This document shows, in pieces, positions 8,445 through 17,128 of a stretch of DNA of 40,520 nucleotides. The position numbers were made by a program, and so were the translations under genes. A model generated the notes under the pieces. That model had not been told where the DNA came from, made no database searches, and saw nothing but the letters and a program-made list of their open reading frames with translations. Location of the stretch: contig JAPKYJ010000014.1 in assembly GCA_026394375.1 (NCBI GenBank), positions 1 to 40,520 of the forward strand, read 5' to 3'. The stretch is from Methanomassiliicoccales archaeon. GTDB taxonomy: Archaea > Thermoplasmatota > Thermoplasmata > Methanomassiliicoccales > UBA472. The stretch's first letter is position 1, and the number at the start of each line of letters is the position of its first letter.

Positions 8445-9635
8445 ATGCGGGCCACGCAACGCGCGCTGAACATCGACTACGCCATCCGCGAGGTCACCAT
8501 TCCAGCGAGAGAGCTAGAGAAAAAAGGCGTGAAAATCATCAAGCTCAATATCGGGGATCCGAACAAGTGGGATTTTGAGACCCCACCGCATGTCCGGGCA
8601 GCACTCTGCCGAGCGGTCGAGGAATGCGACAACGGCTACACTCAGGAGGAAGGCGTTCTCGAGCTTCGTCAGGCTCTTCTGGAGAAGGAGCGGAAGAAGA
8701 ACAATGTGGACGCGGACGTGGATGACATCTTCATCACCAACGGGGTGAGCGAGAGCATTCTGAACATCGTCGCCGCTTCGGTCAATCCAGGCGATGAGGT
8801 ACTGGTCCCTGGTCCATCCTATCCTTCCTACACCGAGTACATCAAGTACTTCGGGGGCGTGCCGGTCGCCTACAAGACGGACGAAGCCAATGGTTGGCAG
8901 CCAGACCTGGACGACATCAGGAAGAAGATAACCGCCAAGACCAAGGCCATGGTCATCATCAACCCTAACAATCCCACCGGGGCGCTCTACTCGAGGAAAG
9001 TGCTCAAGGGGATCACCGACCTGGTCGGAGAGCATGAGATGTTCATCATGTCGGACGAGATCTACGACCAGATGACGTTCGAGGGCGAGCACTGCTCCCC
9101 GTCCGTGGTCGCGCCAGACATACCGATGGTGCTGTTCAACGGCTTCTCCAAGGTCGACCTTCTGCCGGGTTGGAGGCTGGGCTACAGCTGCTTCCGCGAC
9201 CCCAGAGGGGAGTTGGACGAGATCAAGGAAGGTTTCGTCAAACAGCTGCGTCTGCGCCTCTGTGCCAATCATCCTTGCCAGTTGGCGGTCATCGAGGCTC
9301 TGAAGGGGCCACAGGATTACATGGAGGTCACGCGCTGCAAGCTCCGAGAAAGGGGAGCGTTCGCGCACAAGCGCCTGAATGAGATAGAGGGCATCAGCAG
9401 CACCAAGCCCAAAGGAGCGTTCTACATCTTCCCTAAGGTAGAATTGAAGAAGTGGAGGACGGACAAGGAGTTCGTGCTAGACGTGCTGCATGAGACGCAC
9501 GTGCTCTTCGTCCATGGCTCCGGCTTCGATCCGACCTATGGTGCCGGGCACTTCCGGTCAGTGTTCCTTCCGCCGGTGGCGGTCCTGACCGAGGCTTTCG
9601 ACCGCCTGGACGCTTTCATGCGCAAGAATGCATGA
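8445..9635 (+). CDS. Class I/II PLP aminotransferase (alanine aminotransferase-like)
   Basis: PLP-dependent fold-type I aminotransferase of about 396 residues. Family landmarks are the N-terminal YAIREVTIPARELEKKG followed by LNIGDPNKWDF, and the NPNNPTGALYS motif whose Asn contacts the cofactor. SDEIYDQM follows, then the PLP lysine in NGFSKVDLLPGWRLGY. The closest remembered relatives are archaeal enzymes annotated as alanine or broad-specificity aspartate aminotransferases. The frame is open back to 8298, but the TATA at 8404 and the family N-terminus favour ATG 8445. Its stop overlaps the DUF3795 gene start (ATGA). Confidence 0.9.
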   Translation: MRATQRALNIDYAIREVTIPARELEKKGVKIIKLNIGDPNKWDFETPPHVRAALCRAVEECDNGYTQEEGVLELRQALLEKERKKNNVDADVDDIFITNGVSESILNIVAASVNPGDEVLVPGPSYPSYTEYIKYFGGVPVAYKTDEANGWQPDLDDIRKKITAKTKAMVIINPNNPTGALYSRKVLKGITDLVGEHEMFIMSDEIYDQMTFEGEHCSPSVVAPDIPMVLFNGFSKVDLLPGWRLGYSCFRDPRGELDEIKEGFVKQLRLRLCANHPCQLAVIEALKGPQDYMEVTRCKLRERGAFAHKRLNEIEGISSTKPKGAFYIFPKVELKKWRTDKEFVLDVLHETHVLFVHGSGFDPTYGAGHFRSVFLPPVAVLTEAFDRLDAFMRKNA

Positions 9636-10123
9636 ACCTCGAACGGTCTTGGAAAATGAAACGAGCAGGCCTAAGCGACGAGGAGAGGCGCACCGCCTAT
9701 TGCGGGCTGCGCTGTGGGGACTGCATTCCTTCGCGGGACGGGCTCTATTCCGCGCTGATAGAAGCAAGAAAGCAACTGGCGGATGTGGATTTCCATGCCT
9801 ATTGCAGAATTCGGTCCAGAAGGGACCCTCGGCTCGAGAAGTATCAAGACTTCGAGGATACCCTTGATGCGATTATATCCACGCGTTGCATACTTCCGTG
9901 TCGGGAGGGAGGAGGAAAGACCGATTGCCGCGTGCGCGATTGTGCACGGGAAAAGGGGTTGGAGGGTTGCTGGGAGTGTTCTTCTGCTGAGTTATGTCCG
10001 AAGCTGGAGCCGCTCCGGCAGCACCATCTGATCGACGAGAACCCGCGCCTCATCCACGAATTGGGGATAGAGGGCTGGACCGAGGGCCGGCGGAAGCACT
10101 ACCGCCACATCAACATGAAGTGA
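9632..10123 (+). CDS. DUF3795-like cysteine-rich protein
   Basis: Protein of 163 residues with the DUF3795 pattern: YCGLRCGDC at about residue 23, then Cys residues in YCRIR and RCILPCREGGGKTDCRVRDC. The closing motif GCWECSSAELCPKL is typical of these presumed metal- or cluster-binding proteins of anaerobes. Function is unknown. ATG 9632 overlaps the aminotransferase stop, suggesting coupling; an internal ATG at 9656 is an alternative start. It ends two bases from the convergent ribH. Confidence 0.8.
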   Translation: MNLERSWKMKRAGLSDEERRTAYCGLRCGDCIPSRDGLYSALIEARKQLADVDFHAYCRIRSRRDPRLEKYQDFEDTLDAIISTRCILPCREGGGKTDCRVRDCAREKGLEGCWECSSAELCPKLEPLRQHHLIDENPRLIHELGIEGWTEGRRKHYRHINMK

Positions 10124-10125
10124 GC

Positions 10126-10536
10126 TCAGTCCAACCGGCGAAGCATCTTGACGCAGCTCTCTAATGCATCGCGGCCCTTCTCAATGCGGTCCTGCGCCTG
10201 CAGCCTGGTCTCGCCCGGTCCGCTGATGCCCAGGGCCACAGGCTTACCATACTCCACCGCCAGATCGGTGATCTTCCTGGCTGCGTTCTGCATCACGATC
10301 TGATCGTGATCGGTCTCGCCCTCGATGACCGCGCCCAACGTCACGACGCCATCGATGCCTTTGTCCTGGATCAACTTCTTAACTCCCAAGGGGATGTCGA
10401 AAACCCCGGGTACGGTCAGCACCTTGGCGATGTTGACGTCCAGGAACTGCGCATGCGCTTTCGCTCTCTCAAGCATCATTGATGTGATGTCGAAATTGAA
10501 CTCCGACACCACTATGCCGATGTTGTATCGCTTCAT
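10126..10536 (-). CDS. ribH: 6,7-dimethyl-8-ribityllumazine synthase
   Basis: Penultimate step of riboflavin synthesis: condenses the dihydroxybutanone phosphate made by RibB with the ribityl-amino-pyrimidine to give lumazine. The protein has 136 residues, the usual length. Signature elements are VSEFNFDIT near the N-terminus, the PGVFDIPLGVKKL helix, and GAVIEGETDHDQIV with the conserved catalytic His. Last gene of the minus-strand operon ribB-ribL-ribC-ribH; it starts six bases after the ribC stop. Confidence 0.95.
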   Translation of the reverse strand: MKRYNIGIVVSEFNFDITSMMLERAKAHAQFLDVNIAKVLTVPGVFDIPLGVKKLIQDKGIDGVVTLGAVIEGETDHDQIVMQNAARKITDLAVEYGKPVALGISGPGETRLQAQDRIEKGRDALESCVKMLRRLD

Positions 10537-10542
10537 CTCTCC

Positions 10543-11455
<913 letters not shown>

Positions 11456-11459
<4 letters not shown>

Positions 11460-12163
11460 TTTCCTCGACCTGACCCATTCCAGGCATCGATGATATCCTG
11501 ACCCTCCAAGAAACAGAGGTCGTATCTCCGGGCATAGTCTTTAGCCTTCTCCTTGCCCAAGGCGTTGCCGTCCTCTCCCATCATCTCGCAGATGGTGGCC
11601 GAAGGCGTCAATCCGGAGAGCGCCAGGAGCGCTGTGGATAGCTCGGTGTGCCCCTTTCTCTTGACGAGCAATTGCTGGCTCGCATTCAACAGATGAACGT
11701 GCCCAGGAGAACGGAAATCGCGGCCGAAGTCCTCCCTGGCCTGGTTCGAGGATTCCTGCAGCGCGGCCTTAGCCAACTTGGCGAACTCCGACGTCGTCAA
11801 GGCGCGGTCGTTGTCAGTAATGCCGGTGAACGTCCGTCGGTGATTGATCGTGATCGAGAACGCGGACTTAGTGTCGTAGGGAATGTCATTGGGAGCCAGT
11901 CTCGAGAGCACCGGATAGCTCTGATACGAGTTCGCCAGGACATCCACTAGGAATGGGAGTTGCAGTTTCTGCGCCACCTCATAGCTGGCCGTTGTGCAGA
12001 TGAGTCCGCCCGCGTCCTGGCGCATGGTCTTGATGGCTGTGGGCGACGCGAACTGCGATGCGATCACCATGTCCGTCTCTCGCTCCCGGTTGTCAAAATC
12101 GTAGACGAGGGCGAATCTCCCTTCTTTCAGACAATGCAGGGTTTGATCGAGAACGTCGGACAT
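11456..12163 (-). CDS. ribB: 3,4-dihydroxy-2-butanone-4-phosphate synthase
   Basis: Makes the four-carbon unit of riboflavin from ribulose 5-phosphate. The protein is 235 residues from the chosen ATG (MSDVLDQTLHCLKEG). Motifs are VYDFDNRERETDMVIASQF (metal/substrate site), the TGITDNDRALT loop, and FRSPGHVHLLNA with RKGHTELSTALL. The frame is open to an ATG at 12217, but the TATA element at 12192-12200 lies about 30 bases before 12163, so the shorter form is preferred. First gene of the flavin operon, divergent from the isomerase gene at 12306. Confidence 0.93.
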
Positions 12164-12191
12164 GGAGCGTCCGCGCTGAATCCGGAGTGGC

Positions 12192-12200
12192 GATATTATT
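12192..12200 (-). promoter_or_regulatory. TATA box of the riboflavin operon
   Basis: AATAATATC on the minus strand, about 30-37 bases before ribB ATG 12163. The inverted repeat at 12211-12228 lies directly upstream of it. Confidence 0.55.
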
Positions 12201-12210
12201 CCTTTTGTAA

Positions 12211-12228
12211 CTACCATTCCGATGGTAG
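12211..12228. promoter_or_regulatory. Perfect 7-bp inverted repeat upstream of the rib operon promoter
   Basis: CTACCAT, four bases, ATGGTAG. It begins 11 bases upstream of the ribB TATA box in the divergent ribB/isomerase intergenic region. The position suits a regulator that acts on the rib promoter. In many archaea the riboflavin kinase-regulator RbkR controls such operons, but I cannot confirm that this is its site. Confidence 0.45.
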
Positions 12229-12274
12229 AACAGTTCCTCCACCTCTGTGCAAGGATGCCAGTCGCCCTACGCTA

Positions 12275-12283
12275 GGTTATATG
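12275..12283 (+). promoter_or_regulatory. TATA box of the sugar-phosphate isomerase gene
   Basis: GGTTATATG about 27 bases before the ATG at 12306; leaderless spacing. Confidence 0.5.
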
Positions 12284-12305
12284 TCTCGATGCAGATGAGC
12301 AGGCT

Positions 12306-13352
12306 ATGTCCGGTCCCCTAGATGAGAAGGACAGGATCGCCACTTACGACAAGTCAGGAGCACTGGAACAGATACTGGGCTTGCCCATCCAGATAGAGGA
12401 GATGCTGCAGCGGGAAGCGGGGTTCGAAGGAAGAGCAGAGAAGGTCTGTGTCATTGGGATGGGAGGATCGGCCATCGGCGCAGATATGCTCCTGGACTAC
12501 TGCGCCGAGGTCTCGGAGGTCCCGATGGGCGTGGTTCGTGGTCTGGAGTTCCCGAGGTGGGTGGACGAGGACACCCTGGTCATCATGGTCAGTTACTCAG
12601 GCAACACCTGGGAGGTCTTGGAGCTGTTCGATGATGTGTTGAAACGTGGTTCTTCGGTCTATGGCATAACCTCTGGGGGAAAGCTCCTGGAACTTTGCGA
12701 GAAGCACGGTGTGCCGCATATGAAGGTGCCATGCGGAAAGCAACCTCGGGCCGCCGTTGGCTATCTGTTGGGCGCTACTGGAGTCGTCCTCGACGAGGCG
12801 GGTGTGGCTCCAGTCCGCAAGGACCTTGCTCGGAGCGTGCCGGCCATGGCTGATCTGATGCAGAACCTTTCGCCGGGCGTGCCAACGGACCTCAATATGG
12901 CCAAGAAGCTGGCGATGAAGCTCAAAGGAAAGGTGCCGGTGATCTATGCTCCCAGGACCATTCGTTCCGTGGCCTTGCGCTGGATGACGCAGATCAACGA
13001 GAACGCCAAGATGCTGGCCTTCAGCGGCGAATACCCGGAGATGAACCACAATCAGATCGTGGGTTGGGTGGAAGGGGAGAGATGCAAGGAGATGTTGCCG
13101 GTCTTTCTGCGAGCCAACGTACCGAACAAGAAGGTGAGCGAGCGGATGGGGATTTCCATCCAGCTGATAAGGGAGGCGAAGCTCGATTCGGTGGTGGTGG
13201 AGCTGAGCGGCCGCAGCCCTCTGGAAACATCGCTAATGGGGATAGCACTGGGGGATTTCGTTTCTTTCTACCTGGCCATGCTCAGGGGCGTGGACCCGAA
13301 CCCGGTCAATTCCATCAGTGAGCTGAAGAAGCGCACCTACCCGCCTGCCTAG
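12306..13352 (+). CDS. Bifunctional phosphoglucose/phosphomannose isomerase
   Basis: SIS-domain enzyme of 348 residues interconverting fructose 6-phosphate with glucose 6-phosphate and mannose 6-phosphate. The first SIS domain has VIGMGGSAIGADML at about 49-62 and the phosphate loop SYSGNTWE at about 96-103. The C-terminal conserved segments are RWMTQINENAKMLAF, with the catalytic Glu, and PEMNHNQIVGW, with the catalytic His. These are the hallmarks of archaeal PGI/PMI. It provides entry to glycolysis/gluconeogenesis and to sugar nucleotides. Divergent from ribB; glyA follows about 75 bases downstream with its own promoter. Confidence 0.93.
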   Translation: MSGPLDEKDRIATYDKSGALEQILGLPIQIEEMLQREAGFEGRAEKVCVIGMGGSAIGADMLLDYCAEVSEVPMGVVRGLEFPRWVDEDTLVIMVSYSGNTWEVLELFDDVLKRGSSVYGITSGGKLLELCEKHGVPHMKVPCGKQPRAAVGYLLGATGVVLDEAGVAPVRKDLARSVPAMADLMQNLSPGVPTDLNMAKKLAMKLKGKVPVIYAPRTIRSVALRWMTQINENAKMLAFSGEYPEMNHNQIVGWVEGERCKEMLPVFLRANVPNKKVSERMGISIQLIREAKLDSVVVELSGRSPLETSLMGIALGDFVSFYLAMLRGVDPNPVNSISELKKRTYPPA

Positions 13353-13388
13353 GCCTGACAAGCCCGAAGGGAAACAGCGTGTACCAAA

Positions 13389-13397
13389 CTATTTTAG
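13389..13397 (+). promoter_or_regulatory. TATA box of glyA
   Basis: CTATTTTAG about 31-39 bases before ATG 13428. A second AT-rich candidate (CTTTTATC, 13404-13411) is too close to the start to be the TATA box of a leaderless transcript. Confidence 0.4.
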
Positions 13398-13427
13398 AGA
13401 CCTCTTTTATCAAGTTCTCGTGAACCC

Positions 13428-14705
13428 ATGAAAGAGGATGCCCAGTGGATCCGGGAGCAAGTCAAGGCTCACAGCAAGTGGTTCGAGGAATCGATACCCA
13501 CGATCGCCTCCGAGAACCTCATGTCACCGCTCGCCAAGGAGATGATGATCTCAGATTTCCATGACCGCTACGCCGAAGGAATGCCCGGCAAGAGGTACTA
13601 TCAGGGCAACATCTACGTGGACAAGGTGGAGAACAAGTGCATGGAGATCGGGAGCCGCCTGTTCAAGGTTCCATTTGTAGACACCCGCCCCACCTCCGGG
13701 ACCGTAGCGAACATGGCGGTGCTGTTCGCGTTGTGCGAGCCAGGGGATATCATTACGACCTCGGCGCTCGCCAATGGCGCTCACATATCCACGGCGCAGT
13801 TCGGTGCGGTCGGCCTGCGGGGCGTCAAGACCGTCAACTACCCTTGGGACATGGAAAGGATGACGGTGGATGTGGATGGGACCCGCAAGCTTCTGTTGGA
13901 AACGAAGCCCAGGCTAGTGCAGTTCGGCCTTTCCCTCTTCCTCTTTCCGGTGCCGCTCAGGGAACTCCAGGACACATTCCAGGAGATCAGCTGCACCGTC
14001 TGGTACGATGCTGCGCACGTGCTGGGCCTGATCGCCGGTGGACAGTTCCAGGACCCGCTGCACGAAGGCGTTCACGTGCTCTCTTCTTCCACTCACAAGA
14101 CCTTCCCCGGTCCGAACCACGGCCTCCTGCTGGGCAACAATCTGACGGAGGATCTGGAGAAGCGCCTGCGCCGGGCGGTGTTCCCGGGCGTCACCTCGTC
14201 TCATCATCTGCATGCCATGGCCGCCTTGGCCATTACGATGGCGGAGATGGAGGAGTTCGGCCGAGCCTATGCAACGCAGATAGTCAAGAACTCCCAAGCC
14301 CTCGGCCAGGCGATGCACGAGCTGGGGATGGAAGTGCTGTGCGCCAACATGGGGTTCACCCGATCACACACCATAGCCGTCAACGTCTCCAAGCACGGCG
14401 GCGGGGACCAAGTGGCGAAGGACCTGGAGGCAGCCAACATCATCACCAACAAGAATATGCTGCCCGGTGATGAAAGCTCCATCCGACCCTCGGGCATCCG
14501 CATCGGCACGCAGGAGATGACCCGTCTGGGTATGAGGGAAAGCGAGATGAAGGAAGTGGCGAAGCTCATCCATCGCGTGGCGCTGAAGAAAGAAGCACCC
14601 GCTGCGGTGAAAGAGGACGTGATGGAGCGGAAGAAGCACTTCGACAAGGTGCAGTTCTGCTTCCACGCCGGAACTCCTGCGTACAAGTATCACGAGCTAA
14701 TCTAA
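13428..14705 (+). CDS. glyA: Serine (glycine) hydroxymethyltransferase, archaeal type
   Basis: PLP enzyme interconverting serine and glycine with a tetrahydropterin one-carbon carrier. It has 425 residues with PTIASENLMSP near the N-terminus, YAEGMPGKRYYQG, and the PLP lysine K224 in SSSTHKTFPGPNHG. Instead of bacterial PHSG and LAHGGHLTHG it has PTSGTVANMAV and LANGAHIS. The protein therefore belongs with the Thermococcus/methanogen branch of SHMT, which uses tetrahydromethanopterin-type carriers. The C-terminal IRPSGIRIGTQEMTRLGM is also typical. It is convergent with the thiolase-type ATPase gene, separated by five bases. Confidence 0.93.
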   Translation: MKEDAQWIREQVKAHSKWFEESIPTIASENLMSPLAKEMMISDFHDRYAEGMPGKRYYQGNIYVDKVENKCMEIGSRLFKVPFVDTRPTSGTVANMAVLFALCEPGDIITTSALANGAHISTAQFGAVGLRGVKTVNYPWDMERMTVDVDGTRKLLLETKPRLVQFGLSLFLFPVPLRELQDTFQEISCTVWYDAAHVLGLIAGGQFQDPLHEGVHVLSSSTHKTFPGPNHGLLLGNNLTEDLEKRLRRAVFPGVTSSHHLHAMAALAITMAEMEEFGRAYATQIVKNSQALGQAMHELGMEVLCANMGFTRSHTIAVNVSKHGGGDQVAKDLEAANIITNKNMLPGDESSIRPSGIRIGTQEMTRLGMRESEMKEVAKLIHRVALKKEAPAAVKEDVMERKKHFDKVQFCFHAGTPAYKYHELI

Positions 14706-14710
14706 ACCCT

Positions 14711-15667
14711 TCATTCCATCCTTCTCACTTCTTCCAGCAGCTCGCAGCTCATGCAGCGTTCGCCGGAGGTCGGTTCGCCGCACTGGCACTGGCGCAGGGA
14801 GGCTGGCGGATAGGTCTGTTGGAGAAGCGGACGGATGGCATCGTAGCTGTTGAGGATCGAATGCCTCGTGCCAGGGTGCTTGGATTCCAGTTCGTCGATG
14901 ATCCTGCGGTACTCGTTGCGCAGGGCGGCATCCGCGTATGGGCACTCGTCCGCGGAGAATGGCAGCTCCCTGAAGATGGCGTAGAGATATGATTCCTTCT
15001 CCGGTATCGATCTCAACGGCTGGATGCGCGGGATGAGCCCTGGTTGCAGCCTTCCGTGGGGGCCGAGCCGGGCCAACTTCTCCACATCCCCCCGGGTGAA
15101 GTTCATGAGTATGGATTGGGCGGTGTCATCGAGATTGAGGCCGGTCGCCAGAACGTCCGCGCTCAGATCACGGGCCAGCTTGTTCATGCATTTCCGGCGC
15201 AACACGCCGCAGTAGGTGCATGCTGTCCTCCCCCTCGTTCGTTGGGAGATGTGGTCCATGGTCTTTCCCACCTCGTTCTGCAGACGGATGATATGGTGCT
15301 CGACCCCAAGCAGTCGGCAGAGCTCCCGTGCCTTCTCCATGGTCTTAGGTCGGTAGCAGGCGATGCCCTCGTCCACGGTGATGGCAAGAATCTGCAGATC
15401 CTTCTTGTTACTCAATGCATCCACCAATATCGCCAGGGCTACCGAGCTGTCCTTGCCGCCTGAGAGTGCCACACCCAGCCTGCTCATGCTATCTAGGTCG
15501 ACCTGCTTCCGAACTTCCTTTCGGACCCTTTTCTCCACGAACTCCAGGAAGTGCTCCTCGCACAGATGCGCTCCGTTGTAGCGGATGAAGGTGATCGGTT
15601 CCCGGTCGCACTTGAGGCAGGTTGGCACAGGAATCCACAGAGGTTGCATAGCAGAAAAACGTTTCAT
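14711..15667 (-). CDS. tRNA 2-thiolation enzyme (TtuA/Ncs6-type PP-loop ATPase)
   Basis: Adenylates a tRNA uridine before sulfur insertion. The 318-residue form (MKRFSAMQPLWIP) has an N-terminal zinc knuckle CLKC...HLCEEH and the PP-loop LSGGKDSS at about 80. The catalytic/cluster Cys motif ACTYCGVLRRKC is near 150 and the helix DVLATGLNLDDTAQS follows. A C-terminal zinc knuckle (CQCGEPTSGERCMSC) closes the protein. The domain order fits the TtuA (T54) and NcsA (U34) branch; I cannot tell which. The start was chosen about 30-38 bases downstream of the shared TATA element at 15697; ATG 15649 is an alternative. Confidence 0.85.
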   Translation of the reverse strand: MKRFSAMQPLWIPVPTCLKCDREPITFIRYNGAHLCEEHFLEFVEKRVRKEVRKQVDLDSMSRLGVALSGGKDSSVALAILVDALSNKKDLQILAITVDEGIACYRPKTMEKARELCRLLGVEHHIIRLQNEVGKTMDHISQRTRGRTACTYCGVLRRKCMNKLARDLSADVLATGLNLDDTAQSILMNFTRGDVEKLARLGPHGRLQPGLIPRIQPLRSIPEKESYLYAIFRELPFSADECPYADAALRNEYRRIIDELESKHPGTRHSILNSYDAIRPLLQQTYPPASLRQCQCGEPTSGERCMSCELLEEVRRME

Positions 15668-15696
15668 CAAGTCACGTTCGGGCACCACTGCGATAG

Positions 15697-15706
15697 TATT
15701 TTTTAG
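15697..15706. promoter_or_regulatory. Shared divergent TATA element (thiolation gene / rfcS)
   Basis: TATTTTTTAG on the plus strand reads as an A-rich TATA on the minus strand (CTAAAAAATA). It lies 22-31 bases before rfcS ATG 15728 and 30-39 bases before minus-strand ATG 15667. One element appears to serve both genes. Confidence 0.45.
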
Positions 15707-15727
15707 GCCAAGGGAGCTTAAGCGGCG

Positions 15728-16705
15728 ATGAGGGAGATGCGGGAGATTTGGATCGAGAAGTATCGGCCGAAGGCGCTCAAGGAGGTTGTCGGCCAAAAGG
15801 AGATCGTGGAGCGCCTGCAGTCGTACGCCCGGGCCAAGAACCTGCCGCATCTGATGCTGGCCGGACCGGCTGGGACCGGCAAAACAACTTGTGCCCTCGC
15901 AATGACCAGAGAGCTCTTCGGTGAGAACTGGCGCTCCAACTTCGTGGAACTGAACGCTTCCGACGAAAGAGGGATCGACGTGGTTCGCGGCTAGATCAAG
16001 GAGTTCGCCCGGACCTCGCCCATCGGAGGTGCGGATTTCAAGATCATCTTTCTAGATGAGGCGGACGCCCTGACCCATGATGCGCAAGCCGCCCTTCGAA
16101 GAACCATGGAGCGCTACAGCAAGACCTGCCGCTTCATCCTCTCCTGCAACTACTCCTCGAAGATCATCGAACCTATACAATCCAGATGCGCGGTGTTTCG
16201 TTTCCGGCCGCTGAAGGAGGAGGACATGAAGAAGCATCTCCTGCTCATCGCCAAGAACGAGAAGCTAGACATGGCGGACGATGCGGCCGATGCCCTGGTT
16301 CACGTAGCCGGGGGCGACATGCGCCGGCTGGTTAACTCTCTCCAGGTGGCCGCCGCCCTAGGTGGCAGGATCACAGTGGACGTGGTCTACCAGACCACCG
16401 GCATGGCCAAGCCCGAAGAGGTCAAGAAGCTGCTGGAGACCGCCCTCTCTGGTGCCTTCATGGAAGCGCGAAACCAGCTGGACGAGCTCATGATCTCCTA
16501 CGGCCTATCGGGCGAGGATATCATCAAGCAGATCCACAAGTCCATCTTCGAGCTCAACCTGCCAGACCTGGAGAAGGTCAAGCTCATCGACCGGGCAGGG
16601 GAGATCGAGTTCCGCATCGTGGAGGGAAGCAACGAGCGAATCCAGTTGGAGACGCTCCTTGCCTACCTGGTGCTGGCGGGTTCAACAGCCAGCAGACGAT
16701 CCTAG
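15728..16705 (+). CDS. rfcS: Replication factor C small subunit, interrupted by an in-frame TAG
   Basis: AAA+ clamp-loader subunit that loads PCNA at primer-template junctions. The whole reading frame is 325 residues counting the interrupted position, normal for archaeal RFC-S. It shows EKYRPKAL, Walker [10 protein letters not shown] at about 46-54, [13 protein letters not shown], Walker B IIFLDEAD at about 108, the arginine-finger SRC motif, and the C-terminal collar domain. Codon 89 (15992-15994) is TAG, between VVRG and IKEFART. The family usually has a lysine or similar residue there, and AAG to TAG is a single-base change. The frame and all motifs continue perfectly after it. Possible explanations are a nonsense mutation, an assembly error, suppression, or pyrrolysine. 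No second rfcS copy is in the window. Confidence 0.9.
15992..15994 (+). other. In-frame amber codon inside rfcS
   Basis: TAG is directly followed in the same frame by ATC AAG GAG TTC, the conserved IKEF of RFC small subunits. The next ATG in frame is 111 bases further at 16106, after Walker B, so re-initiation there could not give a functional ATPase. Confidence 0.9.
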
Positions 16706-16783
16706 GTCGGCGCGAAATCGATGTGGTCGGAGGCATTGGACGAGCCGATGGTCTCTGGGGTGGGGTCGTGTTGGTAGCCAACG

Positions 16784-16792
16784 TTTTTATAT
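16784..16792 (+). promoter_or_regulatory. TATA box of the eL40 gene
   Basis: TTTTTATAT about 33-41 bases before ATG 16825, followed by a purine-rich leader with GAGAGGGA as ribosome site. Confidence 0.5.
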
Positions 16793-16824
16793 TCCCTCCT
16801 TATTTCCAAGCCGAGAGGGATACG

Positions 16825-16974
16825 ATGGCAAGGTTCAAAGAGGCCGATGCGAGGCTCCTCAACAAGATGATCTGCATGAACTGCTACGCGAGGAACGCCC
16901 CCAAAGCCACCCGCTGCCGCAAGTGCGGCTACACCAATCTTCGCGCCAAGGCGAAAGAGAGCAGAAAGACGTAA
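16825..16974 (+). CDS. rpl40e: Large-subunit ribosomal protein eL40
   Basis: Zinc-ribbon ribosomal protein of 49 residues, the standard archaeal length. [20 protein letters not shown] is followed by [10 protein letters not shown], which gives the C-x2-C...C-x2-C zinc site. It is very basic, as expected for rRNA contact. The start was chosen on the family N-terminus and a GAGAGGGA ribosome site six bases upstream. It stands alone with its own TATA box. The ~150 bases after it hold only an imperfect direct repeat (GGCTTCTGCGA at 16980 and 17046) and the next promoter. Confidence 0.95.
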   Translation: MARFKEADARLLNKMICMNCYARNAPKATRCRKCGYTNLRAKAKESRKT

Positions 16975-17116
16975 GCTAGGGCTTCTGCGACCAAGCCAGC
17001 CTGCGTGTTTGTTCAGCCGACGATTCCCTCCAGCCTCAATCGTTTGGCTTCTGCGATTACCGGGGATAGCTTTTTAGCACCGCTATCAGATTCACGGGCA
17101 ATTCCGATTAGCGAGC

Positions 17117-17121
17117 GGAGG
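17117..17121 (+). promoter_or_regulatory. Shine-Dalgarno GGAGG before the receiver-DUF835 gene
   Basis: GGAGG lies seven bases before an ATC codon at 17129 and 16 bases before the first standard start, GTG 17138. The spacing fits ATC better than GTG. Confidence 0.5.
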
Positions 17122-17128
17122 CCTAGCC

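Noticed and set aside
8514-9368. Minus-strand frame over the aminotransferase gene (284 codons)
   Set aside because: Antisense to a gene with full family motifs; composition typical of a shadow frame.
13637-14470. Plus-strand frame inside glyA in another phase (277 codons)
   Set aside because: Low-complexity Arg/Gly/His translation with no start signal; glyA is unambiguous.
15728-16705. General use of TAG as a sense codon in this genome
   Set aside because: About 15 of roughly 44 genes here end in TAG, so TAG clearly works as a stop; only the single rfcS site is kept as a candidate.
16980-17056. 11-base direct repeat GGCTTCTGCGA after eL40
   Set aside because: Only two copies, no element between them and no gene context; could be chance.
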